From: Saprospiraceae bacterium
GTDB taxonomy: Bacteria; Bacteroidota; Bacteroidia; Chitinophagales; Saprospiraceae
Assembly: GCA_020630475.1 (NCBI GenBank)
Contig: JAHDBI010000030.1
Coordinates: 1 to 34,944, forward strand
Direction of reading: 5' to 3'
DNA: 34,944 bases
Positions 29,001-34,944 of this stretch are shown piece by piece (within the stretch, counting starts at the first letter, position 1; each line of letters opens with the position of its first letter). Both the position numbers and the translations under genes were made by a program. Below the pieces are notes generated by a model. That model saw nothing but the letters and a program-made list of their open reading frames with translations, was not told where the DNA came from and ran no database searches.

Positions 29001-31522
29001 GTTAGCTGCTGTACCTCACCCATAAAATCCTCCGTGGATCGATACGTAAAACTTAAAGCAATCGAGTCACCATCCACAAATGCAGATGGAACAGCACACC
29101 CATTCGACGAAAGTCGTGAAAGCGATAAATCGGTTAATAATAAATCTCCAGGTAAAATCTGTTGCGTTAATACATCACAAAAGTAATAGGATCCATCTGC
29201 TGCATATATTTCAACTTGTCCACCAATTGGAATAAAATTAGGATTTGGAAAATCAACTAATGCGTAGATGTAATCAAAACTGGTATGCGTTGCATTGGTA
29301 TGAACGTAACCACCCATGTCAACTTTAATGCTATCGCCTTTAACGAATCGATCTCTTCTAATGATTGATTCGTTGTATGCCGATCCCTCATTAGGTTGCC
29401 CATTATTATCTGGATCTGAAACATAAAGATTAAAACGCTCTGCATCGCCATAAGTCTGCACAAATCCGGCACAGTCGCAATCGGTTCCTGTTCCAGGACA
29501 TTTTATAACTACGGTTAAATCCTCTTTACATTCAACAATCTCACTAGCACATCCTGCACAATCTTGATAATTAAAACTACTGGTTTTTGAAATGACATCG
29601 GTATAGAGTACTGGCGAACAATTTGGTCCTCTATCCAACTCGTTATCACAATCTGGTGTGTAGTCAAAGAAAATACCACTAGCCTCAGAAAAAGCATCAA
29701 ATCCAGCGGGTTCTTGCCCAATCCAGCGAACAGTAAGTAGATCTATGCCGCCATCATTATCATTGTAATCGATATAATCGGGAATCCATTGTGTTCCATC
29801 ATCATCCTGCCAAAAAATAGTACCCGGAACATAATCTAAACCGTTGGGTAATTCAAATAAAGTTTCAAAATAACAGGTCGTACATTGTCCACCTATAAGG
29901 GCGTGCAATTCATTTCTTTCATTATCATCTTGCCAATTGTTTCCATGATTGGATAAAAAATCATTGGTATAATTAGATACCGTGGTAGATAAGGTTGAGT
30001 TGCTACCGTAACAATTGGTCACGGGTGACTCCATAAAGGAAGAAAAATTAATGTCAAAACTTGGCCAAGCTACGTGTGCTCTAGTTTCTTCGGTCTGAAC
30101 CAAATTATCACAAAGATCAAATGCATTAACATCATGAATATCGACTCCATACCTCCTTCTTACGTCACAACCAGAGCAACCACAGCGTGCAGGATAAATA
30201 TCGTAATTGATAAAGAGCGTATCACCTGCCGCTATATTAAGATTTGAAAACTTTAATGTAACCCGGCTTTTAAGATCCGGACTATTGGCTAAACTCGTAA
30301 CACATGCAGGTAGATTTGCGTCATAAACATAGATAATATCAGTATCCGTCTCATCATCAACAAAACTTTGGCTTGCCCCCCCACTACCTTCAATGTATGT
30401 AAATGAGGTAATATCAATTGGTGTAGCACCTCCAAATTCGGAAAAAGCCACTTCGACACCTCCAACAGGAGCCTCTCCTGTATTCACCAAAAACCATCCC
30501 TGATTCTTTGGTGATTCTGAAGGGCAAAAAGGATTAAAGTCCGTATCCAGATTTACGTATTGTGTAAGTTCTGGTACTCTTGCGCCAAAGTCCAGGACAG
30601 CATTTCCATCTCCGAAATCACAAGTATTATTTATTGGATCAAAATCACAACTTGTCGAAACTCCATGATTAATCGAAGCTATTGCTCCATCAGGACAGGC
30701 GATCACCTTCCATACCTCACAAATATCAATTCCTTCGTTCCTTACAAAACCATCAGATCCAGTTTCATTTATTCCTACCCAATAATAGATACGATCACCA
30801 TCTGTATAAGCTATTTCTAATTCTTCACCAGTGTCACAATGAAGCACTTTTTCCAAACTTAATAATGGGTGTGCATCAACAAAGTAAAACAAAGAATCTA
30901 TTACGCCTACACCTTCTTGTACGATCGTTGTTGTCAGAGTATCGATTTCGTTCAATACGGCGATTAAAACATCTTCAGTATTTCGACCAGGTGTTCCTGC
31001 TGATGCAATCAAAACTGTGATATCATCTACTGTGAGCGGAATAGATAAGTGCGTACATGATTCTCCACCTCCACTATAAGAAAAACCAAACTCAATTTGA
31101 CCATCATCAGACGAATCACAAGGCGCTTGTAAATCAAATGAAAAATTAATCGCAAAAGATTCAAGCACTGGTTCAATTATCAATGGAGAGGTGGAAATCA
31201 AATTTGCCCCTTCAAGGTTTCCCTTAAAAACAAAACTTCCGGGTAATTCTATTAAAACTTGGATATCTGTCAGATTACCAATATCTGCGCTAAAGCTGAA
31301 TGTTCCTGGATCACCACATTCATTTAGAGTTGTATATGATTCTTGTATATTCGAAAATTCACTTGCACAAGGCCCCATCATTGCGACAGATAACATCCCT
31401 GTGTTCAAATATAAATTTTTCTCGTTTTGCCTTTCAGCGAAAGAGAAATTGGAGAAACAAATACCAACAAATAAAATTAAAAATACTAACAGCCCGGCTA
31501 CCTGTAATTGAACACCTTTCAT
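17099..31522 (-). CDS. giant T9SS-secreted DUF11-repeat protein (HYR, dockerin-like, sorting tail)
   Basis: A 4807-aa extracellular protein. Residues 1-29 are a signal peptide (long hydrophobic core, ends NFSFA). Residues ~30-1800 are beta-rich and contain many Cys; I recognise only scattered DUF11/CARDB-like and Ig/PKD-like segments. Residues ~1801-1870 are an SdrD-B-like domain (GDTVWYDFNVDGIQDPGEPG). Residues 1924 to ~3550 hold ten DUF11-type repeats, each starting FDLAL-K or VDLAL-K and ending in an acidic DEDDHDPA-like linker. The HYR/Ig-like region, carboxypeptidase-regulatory-like and dockerin-like parts follow; residues 3636-4574 are identical to the 3497-aa neighbour. A beta-rich segment and a T9SS tail (NIPNPW start, KKMILMK end) close the protein. 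I chose the ATG at 31522; an in-frame TTG at 31531 is less likely. DUF11 arrays usually build extended surface stalks. An adhesin or matrix role is inferred, with no enzymatic domain seen. Confidence 0.95.
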   Translation of the reverse strand: MKGVQLQVAGLLVFLILFVGICFSNFSFAERQNEKNLYLNTGMLSVAMMGPCASEFSNIQESYTTLNECGDPGTFSFSADIGNLTDIQVLIELPGSFVFKGNLEGANLISTSPLIIEPVLESFAINFSFDLQAPCDSSDDGQIEFGFSYSGGGESCTHLSIPLTVDDITVLIASAGTPGRNTEDVLIAVLNEIDTLTTTIVQEGVGVIDSLFYFVDAHPLLSLEKVLHCDTGEELEIAYTDGDRIYYWVGINETGSDGFVRNEGIDICEVWKVIACPDGAIASINHGVSTSCDFDPINNTCDFGDGNAVLDFGARVPELTQYVNLDTDFNPFCPSESPKNQGWFLVNTGEAPVGGVEVAFSEFGGATPIDITSFTYIEGSGGASQSFVDDETDTDIIYVYDANLPACVTSLANSPDLKSRVTLKFSNLNIAAGDTLFINYDIYPARCGCSGCDVRRRYGVDIHDVNAFDLCDNLVQTEETRAHVAWPSFDINFSSFMESPVTNCYGSNSTLSTTVSNYTNDFLSNHGNNWQDDNERNELHALIGGQCTTCYFETLFELPNGLDYVPGTIFWQDDDGTQWIPDYIDYNDNDGGIDLLTVRWIGQEPAGFDAFSEASGIFFDYTPDCDNELDRGPNCSPVLYTDVISKTSSFNYQDCAGCASEIVECKEDLTVVIKCPGTGTDCDCAGFVQTYGDAERFNLYVSDPDNNGQPNEGSAYNESIIRRDRFVKGDSIKVDMGGYVHTNATHTSFDYIYALVDFPNPNFIPIGGQVEIYAADGSYYFCDVLTQQILPGDLLLTDLSLSRLSSNGCAVPSAFVDGDSIALSFTYRSTEDFMGEVQQLTHRTRIFTAHEPYGGQEYSCRLPFDYRLSQVGRQESFGFYTWRLNDFAGCETGTGYYRGYSRLGTANVDFFPGEYIGFIDHVSQFRSNIPSGMLFNFFRVYIRRKNASSANSMGGKINGLNHVDINATHPAITIVGNQLIFDFNTYIQNQYGGIIPPSDEGYSFSLEPYFIPTCDLETGPVEQQDIEVDHVTNPNIMCSSEYTDTGSRTNFNYSGGAKIIVEVVDECITVDKFPMCSKIRVRNDGVSVANNTWLTFKNNSGFIIFDELNSVSGSTITPVEGSEFNMFNLGNINGNSSRLYEICVYPNICEQDSLEVFSGYDCVTYPSILEEATCSSRGVINFKSTAGALSMIAKSPTDNLVLDDLCDTIEFVVDLSASGPGFLDDILLDINLPLDMEFIPGSFEIAFPTTASGTTLPPDSEYEPANDPIFLYGNTYQLNVTEEDDDMELQGLIGSDGSAFNLNVVNVRFKAETKCGYASGSRVFFESSASSGCGEKLLPTQKDFSAKVGIFDAPPPFISEISIQADTLEACVGEGTTLEVEYSINGTMSTSTQDSLRVILPPGVSFVPNSYVFGTNPNTNPPVIKNESGLQVLYWGIAGLTPGDAATFSIDIKAEDVGQGCQDFPLYVQTFKSAEAFCDATNETCNVRSISDESVEFIFIQKPELEVNSINVSAMTMGANEMLMFEFTVQNIGDVASTSDNIIYLDIFDDVDGDGRYTAGVDIILGTVSTAAAVGVGETAILTGDLIIPAGTSCQMVAYLDSSKNCSCSSSASAQIQSDLDLKIEKVFTACSNEAIQFGPDANPAYEFEWLSLLGSDLTAIQTPLNQTPATFSFDNNTGAEITWLYGLRVLRAPGCYTFDTIEVTIYPETTGVISTTVCGPIEDCGESEFSFPLAGPIAGSNYQWTVQSGDATAIIDMPTNPLTTVSSVISSNTTFKLDYLDENGCSASFLQNVMLQNCACTALGDTVWYDFNVDGIQDPGEPGIEGITVYLYDANDLTTPIATTFTDADGYYVFKPLPQGNYVVRFDKSSYTGIYNALEPTLHNVGSDVDDSDADPVTGFTGPYFVPNGISNWTIDAGFYPAFDLALTKDVNTTLSPGPYFPGDNIVYTITVENQGTYYEARNIEVTDYLPTNLSFISVTTGTLTTNLSNSASVTDLGGGQFEIDVLQPGDQVEIDITLQLSATAPLGPINNFAEISGFENDHDLDDSDSTADSDNSNDAGGNPGSASDNATNGDGTGTAGDSDKDTDEDDHDPAQVEIQSVDLALKKTYDNSFNPQPVPVGDLVKFDIEVINQGDVSVDSIRIVDYVPAGYSFDPLNPLNVVNGWNSAMETTVISTLNSGDRATVSIYLTVVYSSNPADYINASEITNAYDIVTGRDVAGFDIDSTPGSNTYQESETVPGSSGDNNIVSTGVNDTGSEDDHDIETIVMAHVDVALTKMIDPMYDLSNISFGDSIKYLITVINQGTIDGSGVEVYDYLPAGLSFDPTISGNSIWTVVDGSTVKTTVNNLVRTTQQELCLWLRIQDANGPDAWTNFSEISSFIDGDGQDRTDEDIDSDLNNDDSDNGGGEPNSDADDYVDGDGTGAVGDGTDSTDEDNSDPAFLPIFDLALEKNLLSMGPHAYGDTLTFEFEIYNQGNVTATNIEVTDSIPAGFFFDPTLNTSWDGASNPDLIYEITSNLLPNSSTTFQLRLVLQAGDGSLGAFTNIGEISDAQDTDGNHPRDIDSAPDDSASNDNGGEPNTSTDNQIDDHGDTDEDDHDPAIVEVFDLALVKTILTPAPYAYGDRITFQFEVLNQGNITATNVDVTEYTPCGYTYDIIDLTPTWIELDGNLVTTVAGPIAPGMSETVTLELELQQCNDAGSHNNFGEISKSYDDEGEETTDDDIDSTADDEDDNDGESKDDNTSNEDGDEDDHDGAQLPVFDLALKKELVTTGVAAYDDLLEFRIVVFNQGDITADEVVVNDSIPSGFSFDAATNPDWDATNAPDYTYTFTDPILAGESDTVTIFLTLVQSDGTLDAYTNIGEISDAQDTEGNHPDDIDSNPDDNTANDNGGDPNESTDDEINDHGDTDEDDQDPAIVDVFDLALVKTIVDGGPYNYGDPVTFKFEVFNQGNVTATNIDITEYTPCGYAYDLAALEPTWTLVNGNLTTTLAGPIAPGMSDFVTLEMTVIQCTENTSHANFGEISKAFDDEGEEKTDDDIDSNTDADEDNDGEVNDDNTSNEDGDEDDHDIAILPVFDLALKKELLTEAPFAFGDILEFRIIVINQGQIDAAEIVIHDSIPTGFLFEPARNPLWDATNAPDYTITISEPLLAGEHDTVSLFLELQQSDGSADAYTNIGEIRDAQDTEGNHPDDIDSNSDDNTSNDNGGEPNGPTDDETEDTGLVDEDDHDPAIVDVFDLAIKKTFVDPGPFSYGDTVTFKFEVFNQGNISATNIKIREFTPCGFTFDESLNAPTWYVLNGDLETVIPGPILAGERTSVNLDLVVIQCIESRAFENYGEIAQAFDDMGNDMSDEDIDSYPDIVETNDGETTNDELFNGNGDEDDLDMELLPVFDLAIQKTIDQTLPATIGSIHEFEITIFNQGSIPASNVLISDYIPPALQLAAGLNPDWTDVSPSLATYLESSVIPPLGQVTISIFLEVISNNPLDMVNMAEITMAQDDMMNDMTGSDADSVADGDNDNDNGNDPFGPLDDFLLNEDGDEDDHDQAFLVMCDGLVCNGNLNIGLDENCSLTISPEMFLKDDLIYPADFYEITITDAQGNIIPTTMFTVEDLGKTFFYSVSLALCDNNSCWGEIFIEDKFAPTIVCMDEDLACNALEDAMDPVIMDNCGADLILLSEVHENLFCDPNYTGRVTKTWQAVDAYGNVSNVCTQVINLERINLGSVIFPVSTSINLSCDDAYATDANGHPDPSVTGVPMYLGNPLYPMVSGNFCNGFASYTDEVLVNSSCHTQILREWQVGEWYCSGIVGPMIWMQIIDIKDLVGPTINCPANVTLSTSNGFNNCEGTVNLPSATVSDNCSNPIEVDVTYPGGFNDNENGGTATLPVGDHLITYTAYDACGNSNSCTMTLTIADETQPIAICEGNTIVSIKQNGTAVASADSFDDGSYDNCGIDRFEVRRMTDACGVVGNSVLGQSVTFCCLDVGTEQMLQLRVYDAAGNYTDCMITVEVQDKLEPVLTCPGNMTVPCTTNYDLNNLDATFEAAIVSDNCQTIQEVMEVTTEDFDQCGTGALTREFSIVSHSGLTQTCTQVISFANNTPIVASDITWPADYEGEGCGVTDILPADLPEINSEPIINDGPCDLVAFNYVDDVFNFVQGDNACFKIVRTWTVIDWCQPIAGGFAEWTHEQVIKVNETSLPEITSDLSTVNVETLDAECIDGQLNLTATGTDACTSANDLEWSYEIDSNNDGVADYAGTGNDVSGQYPIGNYEITWKLTDGCGNYTEATQLFNIVNVKPPTAVCINGLSTQLVGMDTDGNGELDTEMVVLSPSYFDGGSGHVCGYPVTLSFDAEGLVTELIYDCDDIGIQSVALYVTDINGNQSFCETFIEVIDDNNVSLCNTGGLVSIEGQIANQYEEYVEEVMVNLTGDANLQDMTEEEGEYGFGEMAMDGNYVVVPEKNDDVMNGVSTLDLVLIQKHILGLQSLNNPYDLIAADINRSEEITALDLIELRKVILGVYEEFPNNTSWRFIDGLHSFSDPENPWLELLPEEYEITDLSEDMEINFVGVKTGDVNGSVETNVQGENTEQRNREEYVFEIPTRVQVVQGQKLIPVYGTEETSLDGFQMSLNMDNISAFKGLASGTINVNESNFYVHPDRVNIVWHSLNGMTQHVLSRDTPLFYLIVKQDEGFISRNIKLSRKDFENETYTNQGIQNITLNYRDELSESTGFSVSQNIPNPWNEKTMIQLSMNTSENVILKIYDVTGKLLESKTFRFEPGIHELIITDEYLITNGVYTYEIQIGEKIVQKKMILMK
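17801..20617 (-). repeat. 2,817-bp identical direct repeat, copy 2
   Basis: This copy lies within the 4807-aa protein gene, encodes residues 3636-4574 and matches 7113-9929 at a constant offset of 10,688 bp. Both copies are in the same reading register, since each block begins on the first base of a codon. The ends are sharp: at 17800 and 20618 the sequences start to differ and remain diverged. In a few sampled lines the block looks somewhat richer in G+C than its flanks. Confidence 0.95.
20872..25753 (-). repeat. ten-copy DUF11 array with three 945-bp dimers
   Basis: DUF11-type repeats begin at codons 25753, 25216, 24706, 24184, then two per dimer up to 21349. The first three are 179, 170 and 174 aa. 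Copies 4-9 form three dimers of exactly 945 bp (315 aa) each: 24184-23240, 23239-22295 and 22294-21350. Type A copies (4, 6, 8) carry YTNIGEI and DAQDT.GNHP. Type B copies (5, 7, 9) carry TPCGY/TPCGF, with a Cys, and mostly an FGEISK.-like motif. The linkers are very rich in Asp and Glu. Confidence 0.9.
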
Positions 31523-31646
31523 AACAACCAATTTTATTAAAACAAAAAAGTCCCCTTCTGTAAATGACGGAGTTTCAACTGTAATTAGGAGTTAATGGGT
31601 GTTAGGGAGAGAAAGTTGTAGCCTATTTAAAATTCAATTCGAAAAG

Positions 31647-31673
31647 AGAGAGCCACCTGGTTAGAGTGGCTCT
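31647..31673 (-). terminator. intrinsic terminator of the partial giant gene
   Basis: Arms GAGAGCCAC (31647-31655) and GTGGCTCTC (31665-31673) form a perfect 9-bp stem with a 9-nt loop. In the minus direction it starts about 15 bp beyond the stop codon at 31688 and runs into TTTT (31644-31641). It lies in the 165-bp gap before the 4807-aa protein gene. Confidence 0.75.
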
Positions 31674-31687
31674 CATTGTGTTATTGT

Positions 31688-34600
31688 TTAATTGATTAAT
31701 ATCATTTTATTTCGAACAGTAGTTTCACTATTGGATAATTCGATGTAATAAATTCCTCTGGCAGGGAATTGATCTGAAGTCAACTCAACCGTATGAATAC
31801 CTGGCAGGTATGTTTTAGTGGAATTTAAGATCAACTTACCAGCGACATCAAATATTTTTATTGTCAATTCATCAGACTCAACTACTGAAAATTTAATTTG
31901 CGTGTTGTTTCTCCAAGGATTCGGAACATTTTGGAACAATGTAAGTTGACGAGCTTGTTCAAATTCAGTTCTTAACTCTAATCCTCTAATTTGATTCGCA
32001 CTATACAACTCGGCATTTGTGATCTTCGAATTGACATCCAATTGCTCATTCGAATCAAATGCTTTTCCATTAAAAGTAAATTCTAATAATGGTTCATTTT
32101 GATTTAGTGAAACTTCATCAAGGCTATTCCAACTTATTGTGATTAAGCCATTTTCAAGTCTATTCAACGAAATATTAGAATCCTCTAAGTCTATGACATC
32201 AGAATCAATATCAATAAAAGCTCTATTCGAATTATCAAATTCAAAAGTCAATTGGAATCCATTAACTTGTTTTAAATTTTCTGGATATAAACCAAGAACA
32301 AAATTATCATTTGACATTTGAGAGATTTTAGCCTCTAGAATGACGGTCTCATCAAATCTATTATCAAAACCACCAATCAAGTTTGAGCCATCATAAGAAG
32401 CATTTACGTCACCAATTTTAACACCAATAAAATCTACATTCATATTAGAATTCAATTGATCGATGTAATATTCCTCTGGAAATAATTCAGCAAACGGGTC
32501 TGCAGGAATTGGAAATTCATAACTTGCGTCAATCATTCTCCAACTAGTATTATTTGGTAATTCGTTGTATACTCCTAAAATTAATTTTCTCAATTCTATT
32601 AAATCTGAAGCAGTAATACTATTCGATCGATTCACATCGGCTGCTATTAATTTATAAGGACTATCCAAAGTCTCTAGCTGTAAAATATGCTTTTGAATTA
32701 AGATTAAATCTAAGGTACTAACACCTTCCATATCGTTAATATCCTTTTCGGGCATGACGGTATAAGTGCCACCTGTAGGCATATCTGGGAAGCCATATTC
32801 ACCATCATCATTGGTCATGATGATCGGAAGATCAGCACCTTGAAGATCTACTTCGACTGTTTCAACAAAGATGTCATTTTCAGTTCTAACAACACCCTCT
32901 ACATTTGCCACCAAATTCATACTACAAACATTTAGTGGATCGAGTAAGGTGACGAACGATATACAGAAGCTAAAATTTCCAACTTCATCAACTGCAACAA
33001 TATATACTGGTTGCATGATGTCGACATCATCGCAATCTACTGTTAACAATTGTGTTGGATTAGTAAATGTCGGATCATCTTCTGTAATAGGATCCACGAA
33101 AAACAAATCAATATCAATAGAATCCGTACAATTGTCTGAAAGTAAACAGACAAAATCTTCAGGCATCAAAGTAATTGACAATGGTCCCGAATCATCCAAT
33201 TCTGGCATCAATTTCTTACAATCCATTACCGGTGGTGTAATATCATCACCTGTAGAACTGACAAACACACTATCTATACTACTATTACCACAGGCATCTA
33301 AGGCTTCAAAATGAACATAGAATTCACTCATCGGATAATCTCCACTAATGTCTCCACCTACAGAACTATTGGCAAAAGGTGAGTCATTCGTAAAAGAGAC
33401 CAAATTACAATCTACAGCTTGCGCTACAAAGTTCAATTCAGTTTGACACTCAATGAAAATTGTATCAGGTAGTGGTACTGTAGCCGATACATTAATCACA
33501 GGAGCATCAGTATCTTGAATAATAATTGTTTGGTCAAATGTAAAGATACCATCACCCGAGACATTATCTAGTTGACATGAATCAATCACCGTCCAAGTCC
33601 TCAAAATGGTATCTGGACAAACATTTGTTGGATTAGTGTCCACATCCATAAAGTCAATACTGATATTAGCACAGTCAGTATTCGGTATGGAAAGAACTGG
33701 ACTACCTGTATCCGTATCATCCAAACAGCTTGTTAAATTAACAGGAGTCGCTGGCCATGCGATATCCGTATCACCGTCAAATAAATCTGAGGGCAATCCT
33801 ACCGTAATAAATTGTGCGCATTGTTGCACATTATTTGATGCATCTGTTGCAGTAAATGTTCTTATAATTAAACCTGCACCACAATTATTTGTATTTCGGG
33901 TAACAATCTCTGAAACTAAAACTCCAGGACAATTGTCCGAAACTGAAGGTATTCCGAATGCAGTTAAATCATCAGTATCAGCATCACATGCCACTGTAAT
34001 ATTGGCTGGACAAGATAAAGAAGGTAGCGAATCGTCAGTAATAGTAATTGTAGCAGTACATTGTGAGCTCATACCATTATCCGCTGTTACGGTAAGTACC
34101 ACAACATTATCTCCAATATCATCACAATCAAACATCGTTTGATCCAAGCTCAGATCTAAGCTTGATGAACAACCACCTGTACTACCATTATCTACCTGAT
34201 CCGCCGTAATCACTACAGCACCATTCGCGTCAAGCGACAAGCTTAAATCTTGTGCAACACAAAGAGGGCTTGTAATGTCTTCAACTGTAACTATGGCAGT
34301 ACATTGACTTGTATTTCCTGCAAAATCAGTAACAGTGAGTGTCACAATGTTTTCACCCAAATCATCACAATCAAACTCTGTGATATCTAAACTTAATCCT
34401 AAAGCCAAGCTATGAGTACAATCGTCAGAACTCCCATTATTGACTAGATCAGGAGTAATAATTGCAACACCATTGGCATCAATAGCGACATTTATATTCT
34501 GTGATTGACAATCTGGAGGAGTAGCATCCAAAACAGTCACGGTTGTAATACAAGTATTTGCATTACCGCATTCGTCGGTTATAGTATAAGTTACATCAGT

Positions 34601-34944
34601 GATTCCAACTGGATAAACTCCACTAGCGTTACCAACATTACTATCTGCAAATGCTGAATTGTTCGTTACGGTAATTCCGGTATTACAAGGAGCCGTAATG
34701 ATTGGGTCTCCAATTGCTACAAAAGTCTCGCAATTTCCAGCAGTATTAGAAACTGTCACATTCGCAGGACAACTGATTTGTGGTGGTGCTTGATTTACTA
34801 CGAAAAGCGTTTGATTAAATGTTACCTGCTGATTTTCAGCATTACAACCAATATCAATGGTCCAAATTCTTGTTATATAACTACAAGTAGAATTTGGGTA
34901 TGGAAAAACAATACCATCGTTAAAACTAATTGTAAAATCATCAC
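31688..34944 (-). CDS. giant T9SS-secreted HYR/dockerin-like protein, 5' end outside window
   Basis: The C-terminal ~1,085 residues of a third large extracellular protein. The frame stays open to the right edge, so the start lies outside; the GTG at 34759 is internal to an HYR domain (CPANVTVSN) and not a real start. In order, from the N-terminal side: HYR/Ig-like domains with paired Cys, two tandem 84-aa units (34519-34268 and 34267 to ~34018), more HYR-like domains, and a carboxypeptidase-regulatory-like segment (GEYGFPDMPTGG). Then come dockerin-like helices (GVSTLDLILIQKHIL, then DVNRSNSITASDLIELRKLILG, of which the DVNRSNSITASD loop fits best), a beta-rich segment and a T9SS sorting tail (NVPNPW start, RNKMILIN end). 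The last ~380 residues follow the same plan as the two neighbouring giant proteins but are clearly diverged from them. Role: exported surface or matrix protein, by inference. Confidence 0.93.
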   Translation of the reverse strand, partial: DDFTISFNDGIVFPYPNSTCSYITRIWTIDIGCNAENQQVTFNQTLFVVNQAPPQISCPANVTVSNTAGNCETFVAIGDPIITAPCNTGITVTNNSAFADSNVGNASGVYPVGITDVTYTITDECGNANTCITTVTVLDATPPDCQSQNINVAIDANGVAIITPDLVNNGSSDDCTHSLALGLSLDITEFDCDDLGENIVTLTVTDFAGNTSQCTAIVTVEDITSPLCVAQDLSLSLDANGAVVITADQVDNGSTGGCSSSLDLSLDQTMFDCDDIGDNVVVLTVTADNGMSSQCTATITITDDSLPSLSCPANITVACDADTDDLTAFGIPSVSDNCPGVLVSEIVTRNTNNCGAGLIIRTFTATDASNNVQQCAQFITVGLPSDLFDGDTDIAWPATPVNLTSCLDDTDTGSPVLSIPNTDCANISIDFMDVDTNPTNVCPDTILRTWTVIDSCQLDNVSGDGIFTFDQTIIIQDTDAPVINVSATVPLPDTIFIECQTELNFVAQAVDCNLVSFTNDSPFANSSVGGDISGDYPMSEFYVHFEALDACGNSSIDSVFVSSTGDDITPPVMDCKKLMPELDDSGPLSITLMPEDFVCLLSDNCTDSIDIDLFFVDPITEDDPTFTNPTQLLTVDCDDVDIMQPVYIVAVDEVGNFSFCISFVTLLDPLNVCSMNLVANVEGVVRTENDIFVETVEVDLQGADLPIIMTNDDGEYGFPDMPTGGTYTVMPEKDINDMEGVSTLDLILIQKHILQLETLDSPYKLIAADVNRSNSITASDLIELRKLILGVYNELPNNTSWRMIDASYEFPIPADPFAELFPEEYYIDQLNSNMNVDFIGVKIGDVNASYDGSNLIGGFDNRFDETVILEAKISQMSNDNFVLGLYPENLKQVNGFQLTFEFDNSNRAFIDIDSDVIDLEDSNISLNRLENGLITISWNSLDEVSLNQNEPLLEFTFNGKAFDSNEQLDVNSKITNAELYSANQIRGLELRTEFEQARQLTLFQNVPNPWRNNTQIKFSVVESDELTIKIFDVAGKLILNSTKTYLPGIHTVELTSDQFPARGIYYIELSNSETTVRNKMILIN
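34018..34519 (-). repeat. two tandem 84-aa units in the partial giant protein
   Basis: Unit 1 (34519-34268) and unit 2 (34267 to ~34018) share the plan LDANG/IDANG, IT-D-V-NGS, a short Cys-containing loop, L-L--D-T-FDCDD-G-N-V-LTVT, SQCTA, TV-D. A more diverged relative (DCDDVDIMQPVYIVAVD) occurs about 1 kb further on. The pattern is typical of HYR-linked Bacteroidota repeats. Confidence 0.75.

Noticed and set aside
31529..31531. TTG as the start of the 4807-aa protein
   Set aside because: An ATG nine bases downstream begins a well-formed signal peptide and is the more usual start.
34757..34759. GTG as the start codon of the third giant gene
   Set aside because: The frame is open upstream to the window edge and the GTG lies within an HYR domain, after CPAN.

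Overview
The window looks like a chromosomal stretch from a Bacteroidota bacterium, most likely a marine or environmental member near the Saprospiria. This rests on three very large secreted proteins ending in type IX secretion (T9SS) C-terminal sorting domains, their HYR, DUF11 and dockerin-like modules, moderately AT-rich DNA and mostly weak ribosome binding sites. The lineage call is inference; the sequence alone does not fix a genus. Every gene I can support is on the minus strand, so the window reads biologically from right to left.

Layout in the direction of transcription: (1) 34944-31688, the C-terminal part of a giant T9SS protein whose 5' end lies outside the window, followed by an intrinsic terminator. 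(2) 31522-17099, a 4807-aa secreted protein: signal peptide, about 1,800 residues of Cys-containing beta-rich sequence, an SdrD-B-like domain, ten DUF11-type repeats, an HYR-rich region, a carboxypeptidase-regulatory-like domain, dockerin-like helices and a T9SS tail, followed by a strong terminator. (3) 16910-6417, a 3497-aa secreted protein: a possible IgGFc-binding-like N-terminus, nine copies of a ~147-aa 'YDDD' repeat, one DUF11-like domain, then the same C-terminal modules. (4) 6334-5791, a ParDE-type toxin-antitoxin pair with a palindromic operator candidate. (5) 5573-2843, a TULIP/DUF4403-like protein directly followed by a gamma-glutamyltranspeptidase homologue. (6) 2570-1965, an intradiol ring-cleavage dioxygenase. 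(7) 1823-219, a Rieske domain fused to an FMN-binding glutamate-synthase-like domain.

The main observation is that the two complete giant genes share a 2,817-bp block (7113-9929 and 17801-20617, constant offset 10,688 bp) in which I find no difference by eye, synonymous sites included. The block sits between flanks that are still homologous but clearly diverged. The third paralogue has the dockerin end of the same region only in diverged form. This is what recent gene conversion would produce, although an assembly artefact must be excluded. The repeat arrays also show higher-order structure: three consecutive 945-bp A/B dimers in the 4807-aa protein and a duplicated ~1,327-bp triad in the 3497-aa protein. 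The trio is best read as a family of surface or matrix scaffold/adhesin proteins with variable N-terminal arms on a homogenised C-terminal cassette. Their ligands and partners cannot be told from the sequence.
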